33,789 bases of DNA from Reyranella sp. (GTDB taxonomy: Bacteria > Pseudomonadota > Alphaproteobacteria > Reyranellales > Reyranellaceae). The DNA is taken from the NCBI RefSeq assembly GCF_004297265.1, contig NZ_SCUT01000001.1, forward strand, positions 1-33,789, given 5' to 3'. Numbering within the stretch: position 1 is the stretch's first letter; every line of letters begins with the position of its first letter. Of this stretch, positions 26,336-33,789 are shown piece by piece. Made by a program: the position numbers and the translations under genes. Below the pieces are notes generated by a model. It saw only the letters and a list, made by a program, of their open reading frames with translations, was not told the origin of the DNA and ran no database searches.

Positions 26336-27954
26336 TTGCGGACCTGGTAGAAGCAGACGAGATCGCCGAGCGGCACCATCGTCCAGCCGTCAATCGGATA
26401 GTCGACGAACGAGCGCAGGATGGCATCGGCCTTGCCGTTGCCCAGCAGCTTTTTCTGGACGAAGACGTAGAGGCGGTCGACGCGGCCGCGATAGACCTGA
26501 GCCTTCAGGGACTCGAGCGAATCGAAGTCGGCCTGGTTGGACCAGCTCCTTGCGTTCCGGACTTCCAGCGCGATCTCGGGCGATGGCAGGAAGATGAGCG
26601 TCTTTTTCGCGTCGGGCCCCGCGAGGTCGTTGGTGCGGATGTAGGCAATGGCTTCCGCCGATGCGTTCATCTGACGGAAACCGCGGTCACCTATCGGATA
26701 ATGCGAATTCGCAAGGGTGCGCGTCACGAACGACGTCACGCCATAGAGGCATGCCAGACCCGCCACGGCGACGAAGCAGATCCGCAGCAGCGAGGACCGG
26801 CTGGTTGTGAACGCGTGCACGACGCCGACGAACAACAGCAGTGACGGAATTCGGAAATGACGCTCGTCGTAACTGAGGGATTTGCCCGTCATCCAGATGA
26901 AGAGGAAAAGCAAAAGAATTGCGGCCGAGACCGCATAGGCGAAGCGCAGGTACTCGCCGTAGCCGTGCCTCAGCCGCTCCCAGGTGACCGCATAAGCCAG
27001 GACGGCGAGTGGGAAGAAAATGTAGGCCACTGCGTCTCCCGACTTGAGGATCTGCCGGCCGGGATTGAGGAACAGGTAGTTGGCAAGATCGAACAGCGAT
27101 AGCGCGGAACTCCACAGGCTGCCGATGCCGAGGGAAATGTAGAAGAGTAGCCCGTCCGGATGGATATCCGCCGGAATGGAGGCCGCCGTGATACCGCGCG
27201 AGTACCAGGCAAAGTAGAAGATCCCGCCCATCAGGCCGATGGTGATGCCCGCCACGACGAGCTTGCGGATGGTGTCCCATTTGCGCCACGCATCGTCCCC
27301 ACAGATCGCCGCGCCGCCAACGACGGCAGCACCGATGACAATGCCGCTCAGCTTGGCGAATACCATCACCGTCGTCCCCGCTATCAGCGGCAGCACGGCA
27401 AACCACCGGAGATCACGCAGCTGCCAGGCCATGAAAATGAACCAGGGCGCCACGCCGAACAGCAGCACTTCGCCCCCGGAATAGTTCGTGAAGGACAGGT
27501 TGAAAAACCGGGTGCAGGCTACGATCAGCAGCGTGATCGCCGTCGTCTGCTGCGGAAAGCCGAACGACCTGTAAAGGGCGAACCAGCCGAACAGGCCGAG
27601 CACGGAGAAGATGGCAACGACGACGATGATCGCCAGGCCGAGACTCATGCCGAGCTTCTCGACCAGTCCGGGCAGGACGTGCTGCCCGGGCGTCCAGGTG
27701 GTCATGAAACCCTGCACTTCCTTCGATATATCGGCGTAATCCAGACCGAGCGAATAGTTGAATGCCGCGGCTCGGTCCTGGGTGTACCAGCCGTGAAATC
27801 CCCAGCCACTGTCGGAATACATGTTGGGCCGGACGATCGCGCCGGCGATGGTGTAGCCGGCCGTCAGGGCGGCGATAAGCGCGAAGCAGAGCTTTGGCAG
27901 GATCGCCATGAGGCGGTCCGGGGCCTTGTTCGTTCCCCCTGTCGATCGAATCAT
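26332..27954 (-). CDS. Polytopic membrane protein, putative GT-C-like transferase
   Basis: A 540-residue protein with about ten or more membrane segments and a soluble C-terminal domain (about 430-540, with IFLPSPEIALEVRNARSW). The first loop, NMYSDSGWGFHGWYTQD (44-60), holds acidic residues where GT-C enzymes place the catalytic Asp. I do not see a named family signature. I took the ATG at 27954; MAILPKL at 27909 is an alternative. The longer frame upstream is not supported. It is divergent from the next GT-C-like gene and convergent with the membrane protein before it. Its probable substrate is a polyprenyl-linked sugar. Confidence 0.8.
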   Translation of the reverse strand: MIRSTGGTNKAPDRLMAILPKLCFALIAALTAGYTIAGAIVRPNMYSDSGWGFHGWYTQDRAAAFNYSLGLDYADISKEVQGFMTTWTPGQHVLPGLVEKLGMSLGLAIIVVVAIFSVLGLFGWFALYRSFGFPQQTTAITLLIVACTRFFNLSFTNYSGGEVLLFGVAPWFIFMAWQLRDLRWFAVLPLIAGTTVMVFAKLSGIVIGAAVVGGAAICGDDAWRKWDTIRKLVVAGITIGLMGGIFYFAWYSRGITAASIPADIHPDGLLFYISLGIGSLWSSALSLFDLANYLFLNPGRQILKSGDAVAYIFFPLAVLAYAVTWERLRHGYGEYLRFAYAVSAAILLLFLFIWMTGKSLSYDERHFRIPSLLLFVGVVHAFTTSRSSLLRICFVAVAGLACLYGVTSFVTRTLANSHYPIGDRGFRQMNASAEAIAYIRTNDLAGPDAKKTLIFLPSPEIALEVRNARSWSNQADFDSLESLKAQVYRGRVDRLYVFVQKKLLGNGKADAILRSFVDYPIDGWTMVPLGDLVCFYQVRN

Positions 27955-28137
27955 CAAATGCCACCGGCCGCTGGAAAGTGGCCGAAGTCTAGGAGACCAG
28001 CCCCGGCATACAAGGCCGATCTGCCGCCGCTGTTGCCGCCACCGGGCTATCGGTCTGGACATTGTCGGAAAATTTTGCGCGATGTATGACCTAGTCAGAT
28101 GGCACCCAGGCGACGGGCGCCCCCGCCGCGAGGGACA

Positions 28138-29730
28138 ATGGCTCGTACGATCGACTCCAGGTTTGCCATCGCCGGCTTCTCTGTTGCCTGCGTCGTCGGC
28201 CTGATCGGCGCATTTGTCGGGCTGGACTACAAGAGTATGTGGATCGACGAGCTCCTGACAGCCGGCATCGTCGAGCCGGGTGGGCGCCCCGGAACCCTGT
28301 TCTCCCGCATCGCCTCCGACCTCAACTCGCCGCTCTACTCCGTCACCCTCGCCCTGTATTCGAAGGTTGTCGGGACCTCGGACAGCGCCCTGCGCAGCTT
28401 TTCTGCGCTCGCAGCATGCGCCGCGATCCTGCTCTTCGCGTTCGGGACGAGGCGCAGCTTCAGCCTGCCAGCCCGCCTGTTCGGTGCGGCGATGGCGACC
28501 GGTTCGTTCTACTGGGTCGTCCAATCGCAAAACGCCCGCAACTACGCTTTGGCCTTGCTGATCGGCTCGGGAATACTGGTTGTTTCGCTTGCCTTGCTTG
28601 CCGGAGACAAGGATGGGGACGACGACCGCCTTCAATCGAGACGCGTATTCGTCCTCCTGACGCTCTGCGTCGTCGCCTGCTTCACGCATTTTTATCTGGT
28701 GATCGCGGCGCTGTCGGCGCTGTTCGTTCTCTTTCTCGTCAGGCGACGCCATCGGTTGTTGATGGTGGCGGGCGCGTTCGGTGTGCTCCTGATCACCGCG
28801 GCCTATGTGGGGCTGTTCGTAGTCAACTTTGCCAAGAATGAGCTGGGAAACAATTGGCTACAGAACAACCTCGACTGGTACGTCGGCGGCATCAAGGGTG
28901 CAGCCATCCTGGCCTTCGGAAAGATCGGCCGCATGGTGCTTGTGCTCTGCGTCGTCGTGCTATTGGTGCGAGGTGCAGGCTGGCGACACGTCGCGCTGGG
29001 AAAATTTCCATACGATCCGGTGACTGCGCTAACCGCGGCCGTACCCCTGCTTGTGCTGATAGGCGGGATCAGCAGCTCTCTCCTGATTGCTCCCAACTTC
29101 ACGTCACGCTATCTGCTCATCTGTGCCCCGTTCCTGTGGGGCCTGTGTGCCCGGCTCTACGACGCCCTTCAGTCGGATCGTCTGCGCGCAGTTCGGCTTG
29201 GTGCCAATATCGCCCTGCCGGTCGCCGTTCTTGCCATGGCGACCATCGTTATGGATCGCCTTCGGCCCAGTACCGAATCGATGCTGTGGAGTGAGCCTTT
29301 TCGCCTTACCGCCGACTGGATCAGCAACCTGCCTGAGTGCCGGGACCAAATAGTCCCGGTGCTCAACACGGATTCTCCCAGCTGGTTCAAACCGGGCTAT
29401 GCCGAAGAAATCTACGAGAACGCCTACGGCCGCTACCTCAAAGGGCATGCGAGGCCCCGGATGATCTTCAGCGAAGACTTGAAGGCTCTGAGGCTCCCCC
29501 AGGATGTGAAGGCCGATTTGCGGCGTCGGGTGGATGGCGAGGGCTGCCCTGTTCTCCTCTGGGGCGTTCACCTGGTCAGGCTCGAAGACATGGAGGCCGC
29601 GACCAAGGAACTCGCACTCGTTATCGATCGGCAGTCGCTTACCGAGAAGTCGCGGATCAGAACATTTCAGGACGGATTCCAAGGTTATATTCTGGAGATG
29701 GATCGCGTTTCTCCCGCGAGCCCGCGATAG
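28138..29730 (+). CDS. GT-C-fold glycosyltransferase (GT39/ArnT-like membrane protein)
   Basis: A 530-residue protein. About nine to eleven membrane helices precede a C-terminal soluble part (about 385-530). The first periplasmic loop has MWIDELLTAG, with Asp37-Glu38, the usual catalytic acid pair of GT39/ArnT-like enzymes. VVQSQNARNYALALL is another hallmark. Such enzymes take a sugar from polyprenyl phosphate and add it to an acceptor on the periplasmic side. The ATG at 28138 follows GAGGGAC; the upstream M at 28099 gives an Arg/Pro-rich start and is less likely. Acceptor unknown. Confidence 0.83.
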   Translation: MARTIDSRFAIAGFSVACVVGLIGAFVGLDYKSMWIDELLTAGIVEPGGRPGTLFSRIASDLNSPLYSVTLALYSKVVGTSDSALRSFSALAACAAILLFAFGTRRSFSLPARLFGAAMATGSFYWVVQSQNARNYALALLIGSGILVVSLALLAGDKDGDDDRLQSRRVFVLLTLCVVACFTHFYLVIAALSALFVLFLVRRRHRLLMVAGAFGVLLITAAYVGLFVVNFAKNELGNNWLQNNLDWYVGGIKGAAILAFGKIGRMVLVLCVVVLLVRGAGWRHVALGKFPYDPVTALTAAVPLLVLIGGISSSLLIAPNFTSRYLLICAPFLWGLCARLYDALQSDRLRAVRLGANIALPVAVLAMATIVMDRLRPSTESMLWSEPFRLTADWISNLPECRDQIVPVLNTDSPSWFKPGYAEEIYENAYGRYLKGHARPRMIFSEDLKALRLPQDVKADLRRRVDGEGCPVLLWGVHLVRLEDMEAATKELALVIDRQSLTEKSRIRTFQDGFQGYILEMDRVSPASPR

Positions 29731-29840
29731 GCTCCGAGCCCGTCGTTGGACCGCGTGACATCTGCGAAGTCAACAGGTGCCCCCGGCTCTCCAGGCCGAT
29801 TCGCCGCGCAAATCCATTAGGACCGTCCCCGCCCTCGCAA

Positions 29841-29846
29841 TATACT
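29841..29846 (+). promoter_or_regulatory. Possible -10 box for a leaderless glycosyltransferase transcript
   Basis: TATACT stands nine bases before the ATG at 29856, and no Shine-Dalgarno sequence precedes that ATG. If used, the start of transcription would fall at or within a few bases of the ATG. The -35 region is poor, so this is tentative. Confidence 0.3.
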
Positions 29847-29855
29847 GCTTCGCGG

Positions 29856-30956
29856 ATGCAATCATTCTCCCCGACGGTTTCAGTCGTTGTTCCGACCTTC
29901 AACGAATCGCAGAACCTGCCGCACCTCGTAGGCCTGCTCGACAAGGCGATGGGCGACATTTCGTGGGAGGTCGTCTTCGTCGACGACGACAGCCCCGACG
30001 GCACCTGGAAGGTCGCCAAGCAACTGGCGAAGGCCGATGCCCGTGTGCGCTGCATCCGTCGCGTCGGCCGGCGCGGCCTGGCCGGCGCCTGCATCGAGGG
30101 AGCCCTCAGTTCGGCCGCACCGTACGTCGCGGTCATGGATGCCGACCTCCAGCATGACGAATCCATTCTTCCCGCCATGCTGGCGAAGCTGAAGAACGAC
30201 GACGCCGATCTCGTGATCGGCAGTCGCTTCGTGGGCGACGGCAGCAGCGAAGGCGGGTTCTCAGCCCGACGGGCCTTCGCCAGCCGTGTCGCCACCCGCC
30301 TTGCCGCCTTCATCATCGGCCGGCAGGTCTCCGATCCGATGAGCGGCTTCTTCGCGCTGAGGCGGGAGGTCTTCGAAACCGTTGCCCCGAGCCTGGTCCC
30401 GTCGGGCTTCAAGATCCTGCTCGACATCCTGGCCAGCACCCGCGGCCAGATGCGCGTAGCCGAGGTCGCCTATCGATTCCGCTCCCGCCAGGAAGGCCTT
30501 TCCAAGTTCGACACGCGCGCCATCCTCGACTTCCTCGGGCTGCTGCTGCACCGCATCACGGGCGGCACCGTTTCGGTCCGCTTCCTGTTCTTCATGATCG
30601 TCGGCGCCATCGGCCTCGCGATCCACCTCATCGTCCTGCGGATCTGTCTGCTGGGTGGGTTCGGCTTCGAGGCTGCTCAGTCGGTGGCGACCGTCGTCGC
30701 CATGACCTCGAACTTCCTGGTGAACAATCTCCTCACCTACAGCGACATGAAGCTGCGCGGCACCGCAGCGCTGGCCGGGCTGCTGAAGTTCTATGTCGTC
30801 TGCGGCGTGGGCGCGCTGGCCAATATCGGCGTGGCGTCGTGGCTGTTCGTCTCGAACGAGAGCTGGTGGATAGCCGGCATCGCGGGCGTCGTCGTCGGCG
30901 CCACCTTCAACTACACAATGAGCTCGATCTTCGTCTGGCGGCAGCAGCAGAACTGA
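29856..30956 (+). CDS. Polyprenyl-phosphate glycosyltransferase (GT2, DPM1-like) fused to GtrA domain
   Basis: A 366-residue, two-domain protein. The N-terminal GT2 domain has VVVPTFNESQNL (10-21), VFVDDDSPDGT (40-50) and the metal-binding VMDADLQHD (93-101), as in dolichol-phosphate-mannose synthases. RFRSRQEGLSKFD closes it. From about residue 245 a GtrA-like four-helix domain follows (MIVGAIGLAIHLIVLR, SNFLVNNLLTYSD, FNYTMSSIFVWRQQ). This fusion is common and makes and handles a polyprenyl-phosphate hexose. It would supply a second sugar donor to the GT-C enzymes. ATG 29856 was chosen as the first residue before the GT2 fold. Confidence 0.93.
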   Translation: MQSFSPTVSVVVPTFNESQNLPHLVGLLDKAMGDISWEVVFVDDDSPDGTWKVAKQLAKADARVRCIRRVGRRGLAGACIEGALSSAAPYVAVMDADLQHDESILPAMLAKLKNDDADLVIGSRFVGDGSSEGGFSARRAFASRVATRLAAFIIGRQVSDPMSGFFALRREVFETVAPSLVPSGFKILLDILASTRGQMRVAEVAYRFRSRQEGLSKFDTRAILDFLGLLLHRITGGTVSVRFLFFMIVGAIGLAIHLIVLRICLLGGFGFEAAQSVATVVAMTSNFLVNNLLTYSDMKLRGTAALAGLLKFYVVCGVGALANIGVASWLFVSNESWWIAGIAGVVVGATFNYTMSSIFVWRQQQN

Positions 30957-30980
30957 GGCGGCGCCGCGGGCGCCGCCTCA
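30954..30980. terminator. Stem-loop between convergent genes
   Basis: A ten-base perfect stem, TGAGGCGGCG with CGCCGCCTCA, includes the glycosyltransferase stop codon and has a seven-base loop. No T-tract follows on either strand, so it is a weak or factor-dependent bidirectional terminator. Confidence 0.55.
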
Positions 30981-30989
30981 TCGTCCCGC

Positions 30990-32222
30990 TCAGCGAGCAT
31001 TTTCCTTCTCGAAGTCCGGCACCGCGGCCGAAGCCGCCGCAAAGCGCGGCGCCTTGGTGACTTTGAGGGCTTCCGCGCCGCCCTCGGTCTGCATGATCTT
31101 CGCCATGATCGCCTGCTGCGCCCGCTCGAAGACACCGCGATTCTCGATCAGGAACTTCTGCGATTCGCGCAGCTTGGTGACATAGCCGTTGATCTCCGGA
31201 ACGACGTAGCGCGCGACCATGTCCCAGCTACGCCGCGTGTTCTCCGGATTGGCCCAGTCGTGGACGAAGCCAACGACCGTGCCAAAGCCGCCGCTCTTCG
31301 CATAGACGTCCTTGATGACCTTCACGAGGTCATCGGGCGTGCCGATCGTGGCGGCCGAACCCGGCGTAAAGGCCGTCTTGTCCACCGCCTCGTCGGGATT
31401 GGCAAAAGGCTCCGCGCCGGGGCGCTGCAAGGTGCCAACGATATATTCGTTGTGCCAACGGTGCAGGCCGACCCTAGCCTCCTCGCGGGCCTTCTCGCGC
31501 GTCTCCGCAACGTGCCAGCTCAGCAGCACGCGCCAGTTCCGGCGATCGACCGTCTGGCCGTGCTTCTTCGCGGCGTCCTCGGCGAACTTCCACTGCGTCG
31601 GCAGCGCCAGCAGCCCCTCGTTCGACATCGAGCCGATCGAGATGATGCCAATGCCATGCTTGCCGGCCAGGGTCATGCCCGAGGGGCTGACCTGAGAGGC
31701 CACGACGAACGGCATGTCTTCCTGCAGCGGCAGGAGCTGCAAGGCGGCATCCTGCATCGTGTACCAGTCGGTCTTGTCGGTGACCCGCTCACCCCTGAAC
31801 AGGCGGCGGATGATGCCGATCGCATGGTCCTGGCGGTCACGCTGGACCATCGGATCGATGCCGAGCGTGTGCGCGTCGGAAGCCAGCGCGCCGGGACCGG
31901 AGCCGAAGATCGCGCGGCCGCCGGTCATGTGGTCGAGCTGCACCATGCGCTGGGCCACGTTGTAGGGGTGATGGTATGGCAGCGAGATCACGCCGGTGCC
32001 CAGCTTGATGCGCTTGCTGCGCTCGCCTGCTGCCGCCAGGAACATCTCAGGCGAGGCGATCATCTCCCAGCCGCTCGAATGGTGCTCGCCACACCAGAAT
32101 TCGTCGTAGCCCAGGCCGTCGAGCTGCTCGACTAGGTCGAGGTCACGGCGGAACTGCAGCATCGGATTCTCGCCGATCGGATGATGGGGCGCAAGGAAGG
32201 CGCCGAACTTGAGCCGCTGCAT
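30990..32222 (-). CDS. LLM-class (luciferase-like) flavin-dependent oxidoreductase
   Basis: A 410-residue TIM-barrel protein of the bacterial luciferase superfamily, using reduced FMN and oxygen. It opens FGAFLAPHHPIGENP and has YDEFWCGEHHSSGWEMI, MTGGRAIFGSGPGAL and GIISIGSM, all typical; limonene-monooxygenase-like members are the nearest I can name. An Ala/Glu-rich tail of about 60 residues ends the protein. ATG 32222 follows GGGGATACGACC and is preferred to the longer frame to 32270. It lies inside the glycan region but nothing ties it to it. Substrate unknown. Confidence 0.88.
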   Translation of the reverse strand: MQRLKFGAFLAPHHPIGENPMLQFRRDLDLVEQLDGLGYDEFWCGEHHSSGWEMIASPEMFLAAAGERSKRIKLGTGVISLPYHHPYNVAQRMVQLDHMTGGRAIFGSGPGALASDAHTLGIDPMVQRDRQDHAIGIIRRLFRGERVTDKTDWYTMQDAALQLLPLQEDMPFVVASQVSPSGMTLAGKHGIGIISIGSMSNEGLLALPTQWKFAEDAAKKHGQTVDRRNWRVLLSWHVAETREKAREEARVGLHRWHNEYIVGTLQRPGAEPFANPDEAVDKTAFTPGSAATIGTPDDLVKVIKDVYAKSGGFGTVVGFVHDWANPENTRRSWDMVARYVVPEINGYVTKLRESQKFLIENRGVFERAQQAIMAKIMQTEGGAEALKVTKAPRFAAASAAVPDFEKENAR

Positions 32223-32421
32223 GGTCGTATCCCCGGTTTCTAGTGGTCTCTCGATGTCGCTGCCGATCATGCCGCGTTCCGGCCATCCGCAGGAAGGCTC
32301 CCGAATGCCTGATTTCGGTCAGCGGACAGACACCCGATCCTATCGAACCCGCAGACGTGGAGCGACGCCGCGCTGGATAACACCGGAATATCCAATTAAT
32401 TCTGGGCCTTGGACCGTCCCT

Positions 32422-33669
32422 GTGAGCCCTGACCCGCCGCAATCCTCGCCGCCAGCGCGGCTCATCCTCGACATTTCGAGGCTGGTCTATGCTGCGTGGT
32501 CACGAACGCCCAAGGGGATTCCCCGGGTCGAACTCGCCTATGCCGAGCACTTCCTGGCGAGCCAACCGGACCGGCTGCATTTCACTGTGCTCGATGCCTT
32601 CGGCCGGCTCCGGATCGTGAACAACCGGCCAGCCGCGGCATTCACGCGGGCAATCGCCCGCTACTGGGAGGGCGGCACGACCTCGATCACCGCTCATTGG
32701 CGGGTCGCACTGCGCGCCTTCTGGATCCACATCGTGCTGATGATGAGGCCGTGGGGCGATATCGAGCAGCTCGTCACGGCGCAGCGGGGGCGCGTCCACT
32801 ACATCATTCCATCCCAACTTCATCTCGAGCGTGCCTCGCTCATCAGAAAGCTGAAGAACGCCGGCGACCTGAAGCTCGTCGTCTTCGTCCACGACATCCT
32901 TCCAAGCCTCCTCCCGGACTATTTCACCGAAGAAGACGCTGAACTTTATCATCGACGGATGGAGAATGCGGCGCGTCTGGCCGACATCATCCTCGTAAAC
33001 TCGGAGACGACGTCGGACTCCTTCAGGACCCGCTTCGGCGACGAGCTGGGGTCCCGCATACCAGTCGTCGCGCCGCTCGGCGTAGCACTGCACCGCTGTG
33101 CCGGGCCTGCAGCGGCCGTACTTCCACAGCAACCTTATTTCGTCATGCTGGGCACGATCGAGCCACGGAAGAATCACAAGCTGATCCTGGATGTGTGGCT
33201 CGAGCTGCACCGTGAACTGGGGCCCTCCACGCCCCGCCTCCTCGTCGTGGGAGAGCGGGGCTGGAAAAGCCGGGACGCGATCGATCTGCTGGAGCGCAAC
33301 GGAGCCCTTCACGGCTTCGTGGAGGAGTGCGGCCGACTGCCCGATGCCACTGTCGCCGGCCTGCTGAAGGATGCCTGCGCCTTGCTGCTCCCATCTTTTG
33401 CGGAAGGCTATGGCCTCCCTCTCGCCGAAGCGCTCACGCAGGGCGCTCCCGTCCTCTGCAGCGACATCCCCGTCTTCCGGGAGGTCGGCGGCGACATCCC
33501 GGATTATCTCGATCCGACAGACGGCCTGGCCTGGCATGCCGCGGTGGTCGAGTACGCCCAGCCACGGTCGCCGAAGCGTGAAGCTCAGATCCGTAGGCTC
33601 ACCTCCTGGTCAGCACCGACGTGGGAGCAGCACTTCGCCGTGGTCGACTCCGTGCTGCGCAAGCTCTGA
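32422..33669 (+). CDS. Glycosyltransferase family 4 protein
   Basis: A 415-residue GT-B fold glycosyltransferase. LDISRLVYAAWSRTPKGIPR near the start, VVFVHDILPSLLPDYF in the middle, MLGTIEPRKNHKLILDVW, and the E-x7-E motif in PSFAEGYGLPLAEALTQGAP are all typical of GT4 mannosyl- or rhamnosyltransferases acting on polysaccharides in the cytoplasm. I placed the start at GTG 32422, just before the fold. An ATG at 32305 is an alternative, with a low-complexity lead. It is followed by a clear terminator. Confidence 0.88.
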   Translation: MSPDPPQSSPPARLILDISRLVYAAWSRTPKGIPRVELAYAEHFLASQPDRLHFTVLDAFGRLRIVNNRPAAAFTRAIARYWEGGTTSITAHWRVALRAFWIHIVLMMRPWGDIEQLVTAQRGRVHYIIPSQLHLERASLIRKLKNAGDLKLVVFVHDILPSLLPDYFTEEDAELYHRRMENAARLADIILVNSETTSDSFRTRFGDELGSRIPVVAPLGVALHRCAGPAAAVLPQQPYFVMLGTIEPRKNHKLILDVWLELHRELGPSTPRLLVVGERGWKSRDAIDLLERNGALHGFVEECGRLPDATVAGLLKDACALLLPSFAEGYGLPLAEALTQGAPVLCSDIPVFREVGGDIPDYLDPTDGLAWHAAVVEYAQPRSPKREAQIRRLTSWSAPTWEQHFAVVDSVLRKL

Positions 33670-33678
33670 GCAAAGAAA

Positions 33679-33708
33679 AAGGCGGTCCGTGAGGACCGCC
33701 TTCTTCCC
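33679..33708. terminator. Bidirectional intrinsic terminator
   Basis: A ten-base stem, AAGGCGGTCC with GGACCGCCTT, has a GTGA loop and is followed by CTTCC on the plus side and by TTTTTCTTTG on the minus side. It sits between the GT4 stop and the stop of the convergent OmpA-type gene. Confidence 0.88.
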
Positions 33709-33726
33709 TGTTGAGGGTCGTCCAGC

Positions 33727-33789
33727 TTACTGGATGACGATTTCGACGCGGCGGTTCTGCGGCTCGCGGACGTTCGGGCCGGTCTGCAC
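33727..33789 (-). CDS. OmpA-family protein, C-terminus only (partial)
   Basis: Only the last 20 residues are in the window. They read VQTGPNVREPQNRRVEIVIQ, and NRRVEIVI is the conserved end of the OmpA/MotB-type peptidoglycan-binding domain. The gene runs in from beyond the right edge. The full protein probably links the outer membrane to peptidoglycan. Confidence 0.85.
   Translation of the reverse strand: MQTGPNVREPQNRRVEIVIQ

Noticed and set aside
27955..28752. In-frame extension of the membrane protein ending at 26332
   Set aside because: It is Arg/Gln/Glu-rich and complementary to the start of the well-supported plus-strand glycosyltransferase. It reads as a shadow frame.
29337..29855. 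Long open frame before the glycosyltransferase fold of the DPM1-GtrA gene
   Set aside because: The upstream part overlaps the 3' end of the preceding membrane glycosyltransferase and has no family features. The GT2 fold starts at 29856.

Overview
The window looks like a chromosomal segment from a high-G+C alphaproteobacterium. The order guaA, (GNAT), rsmB, guaB, rlmE and ppx/gppA is an arrangement I associate with Rhodospirillales/Rhizobiales-type genomes. A Reyranella- or Bradyrhizobium-like host is a guess from gene content and the interspersed palindromes, not something the sequence proves. Most of the window is G+C-rich with tightly packed, often overlapping genes.

Left end (1-3602, minus strand): a visibly lower-G+C block (about 48% in a line I counted by hand). 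It holds an SPPY-motif DNA methyltransferase, a Z1-domain superfamily II ATPase and a small unrecognised protein coupled to it by overlapping stop and start codons. A further gene may begin there and run off the window edge. This looks like part of a horizontally acquired restriction/defence operon of the Z1 class.

3728-8938: an outer-membrane beta-barrel protein and a LuxR-type regulator on the minus strand. Divergent from them is a compact six-gene operon: phenolic acid decarboxylase, a cupin, a rubredoxin, a pirin-like bicupin, and two adjacent small proteins. Both small proteins resemble the nitrile-hydratase-like leader (NHLP) domain and share a further C-terminal motif. I know of no described system with this composition, so it is the most interesting locus here.

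8939-19398: housekeeping genes. guaA is bracketed by copies of a CCTCATCC/GGATGAGG palindromic repeat. Then come a GNAT acetyltransferase, rsmB, two tandem SGNH/GDSL-hydrolase-like membrane-anchored proteins (plus strand), guaB with an intrinsic terminator just upstream of its start codon, a DUF1993 protein, rlmE, ppx/gppA and tRNA-Gln(CTG).

19422-33669: an envelope-glycan locus. An NAD-dependent epimerase, an FAD oxidoreductase and GtrA are followed by a UbiA-family DPPR-synthase-like enzyme, a DprE1-like oxidase and a DprE2-like reductase. These last three would make polyprenyl-phospho-D-arabinofuranose. Three polytopic membrane proteins (at least one GT-C-like), a polyprenyl-phosphate GT2-GtrA fusion and a GT4 glycosyltransferase accompany them. 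Together they suggest that polyprenyl-linked sugars are made in the cytoplasm and transferred by membrane glycosyltransferases on the periplasmic side. An LLM-class flavin oxidoreductase sits inside the region. The window closes with a terminator and the C-terminus of an OmpA-family protein.
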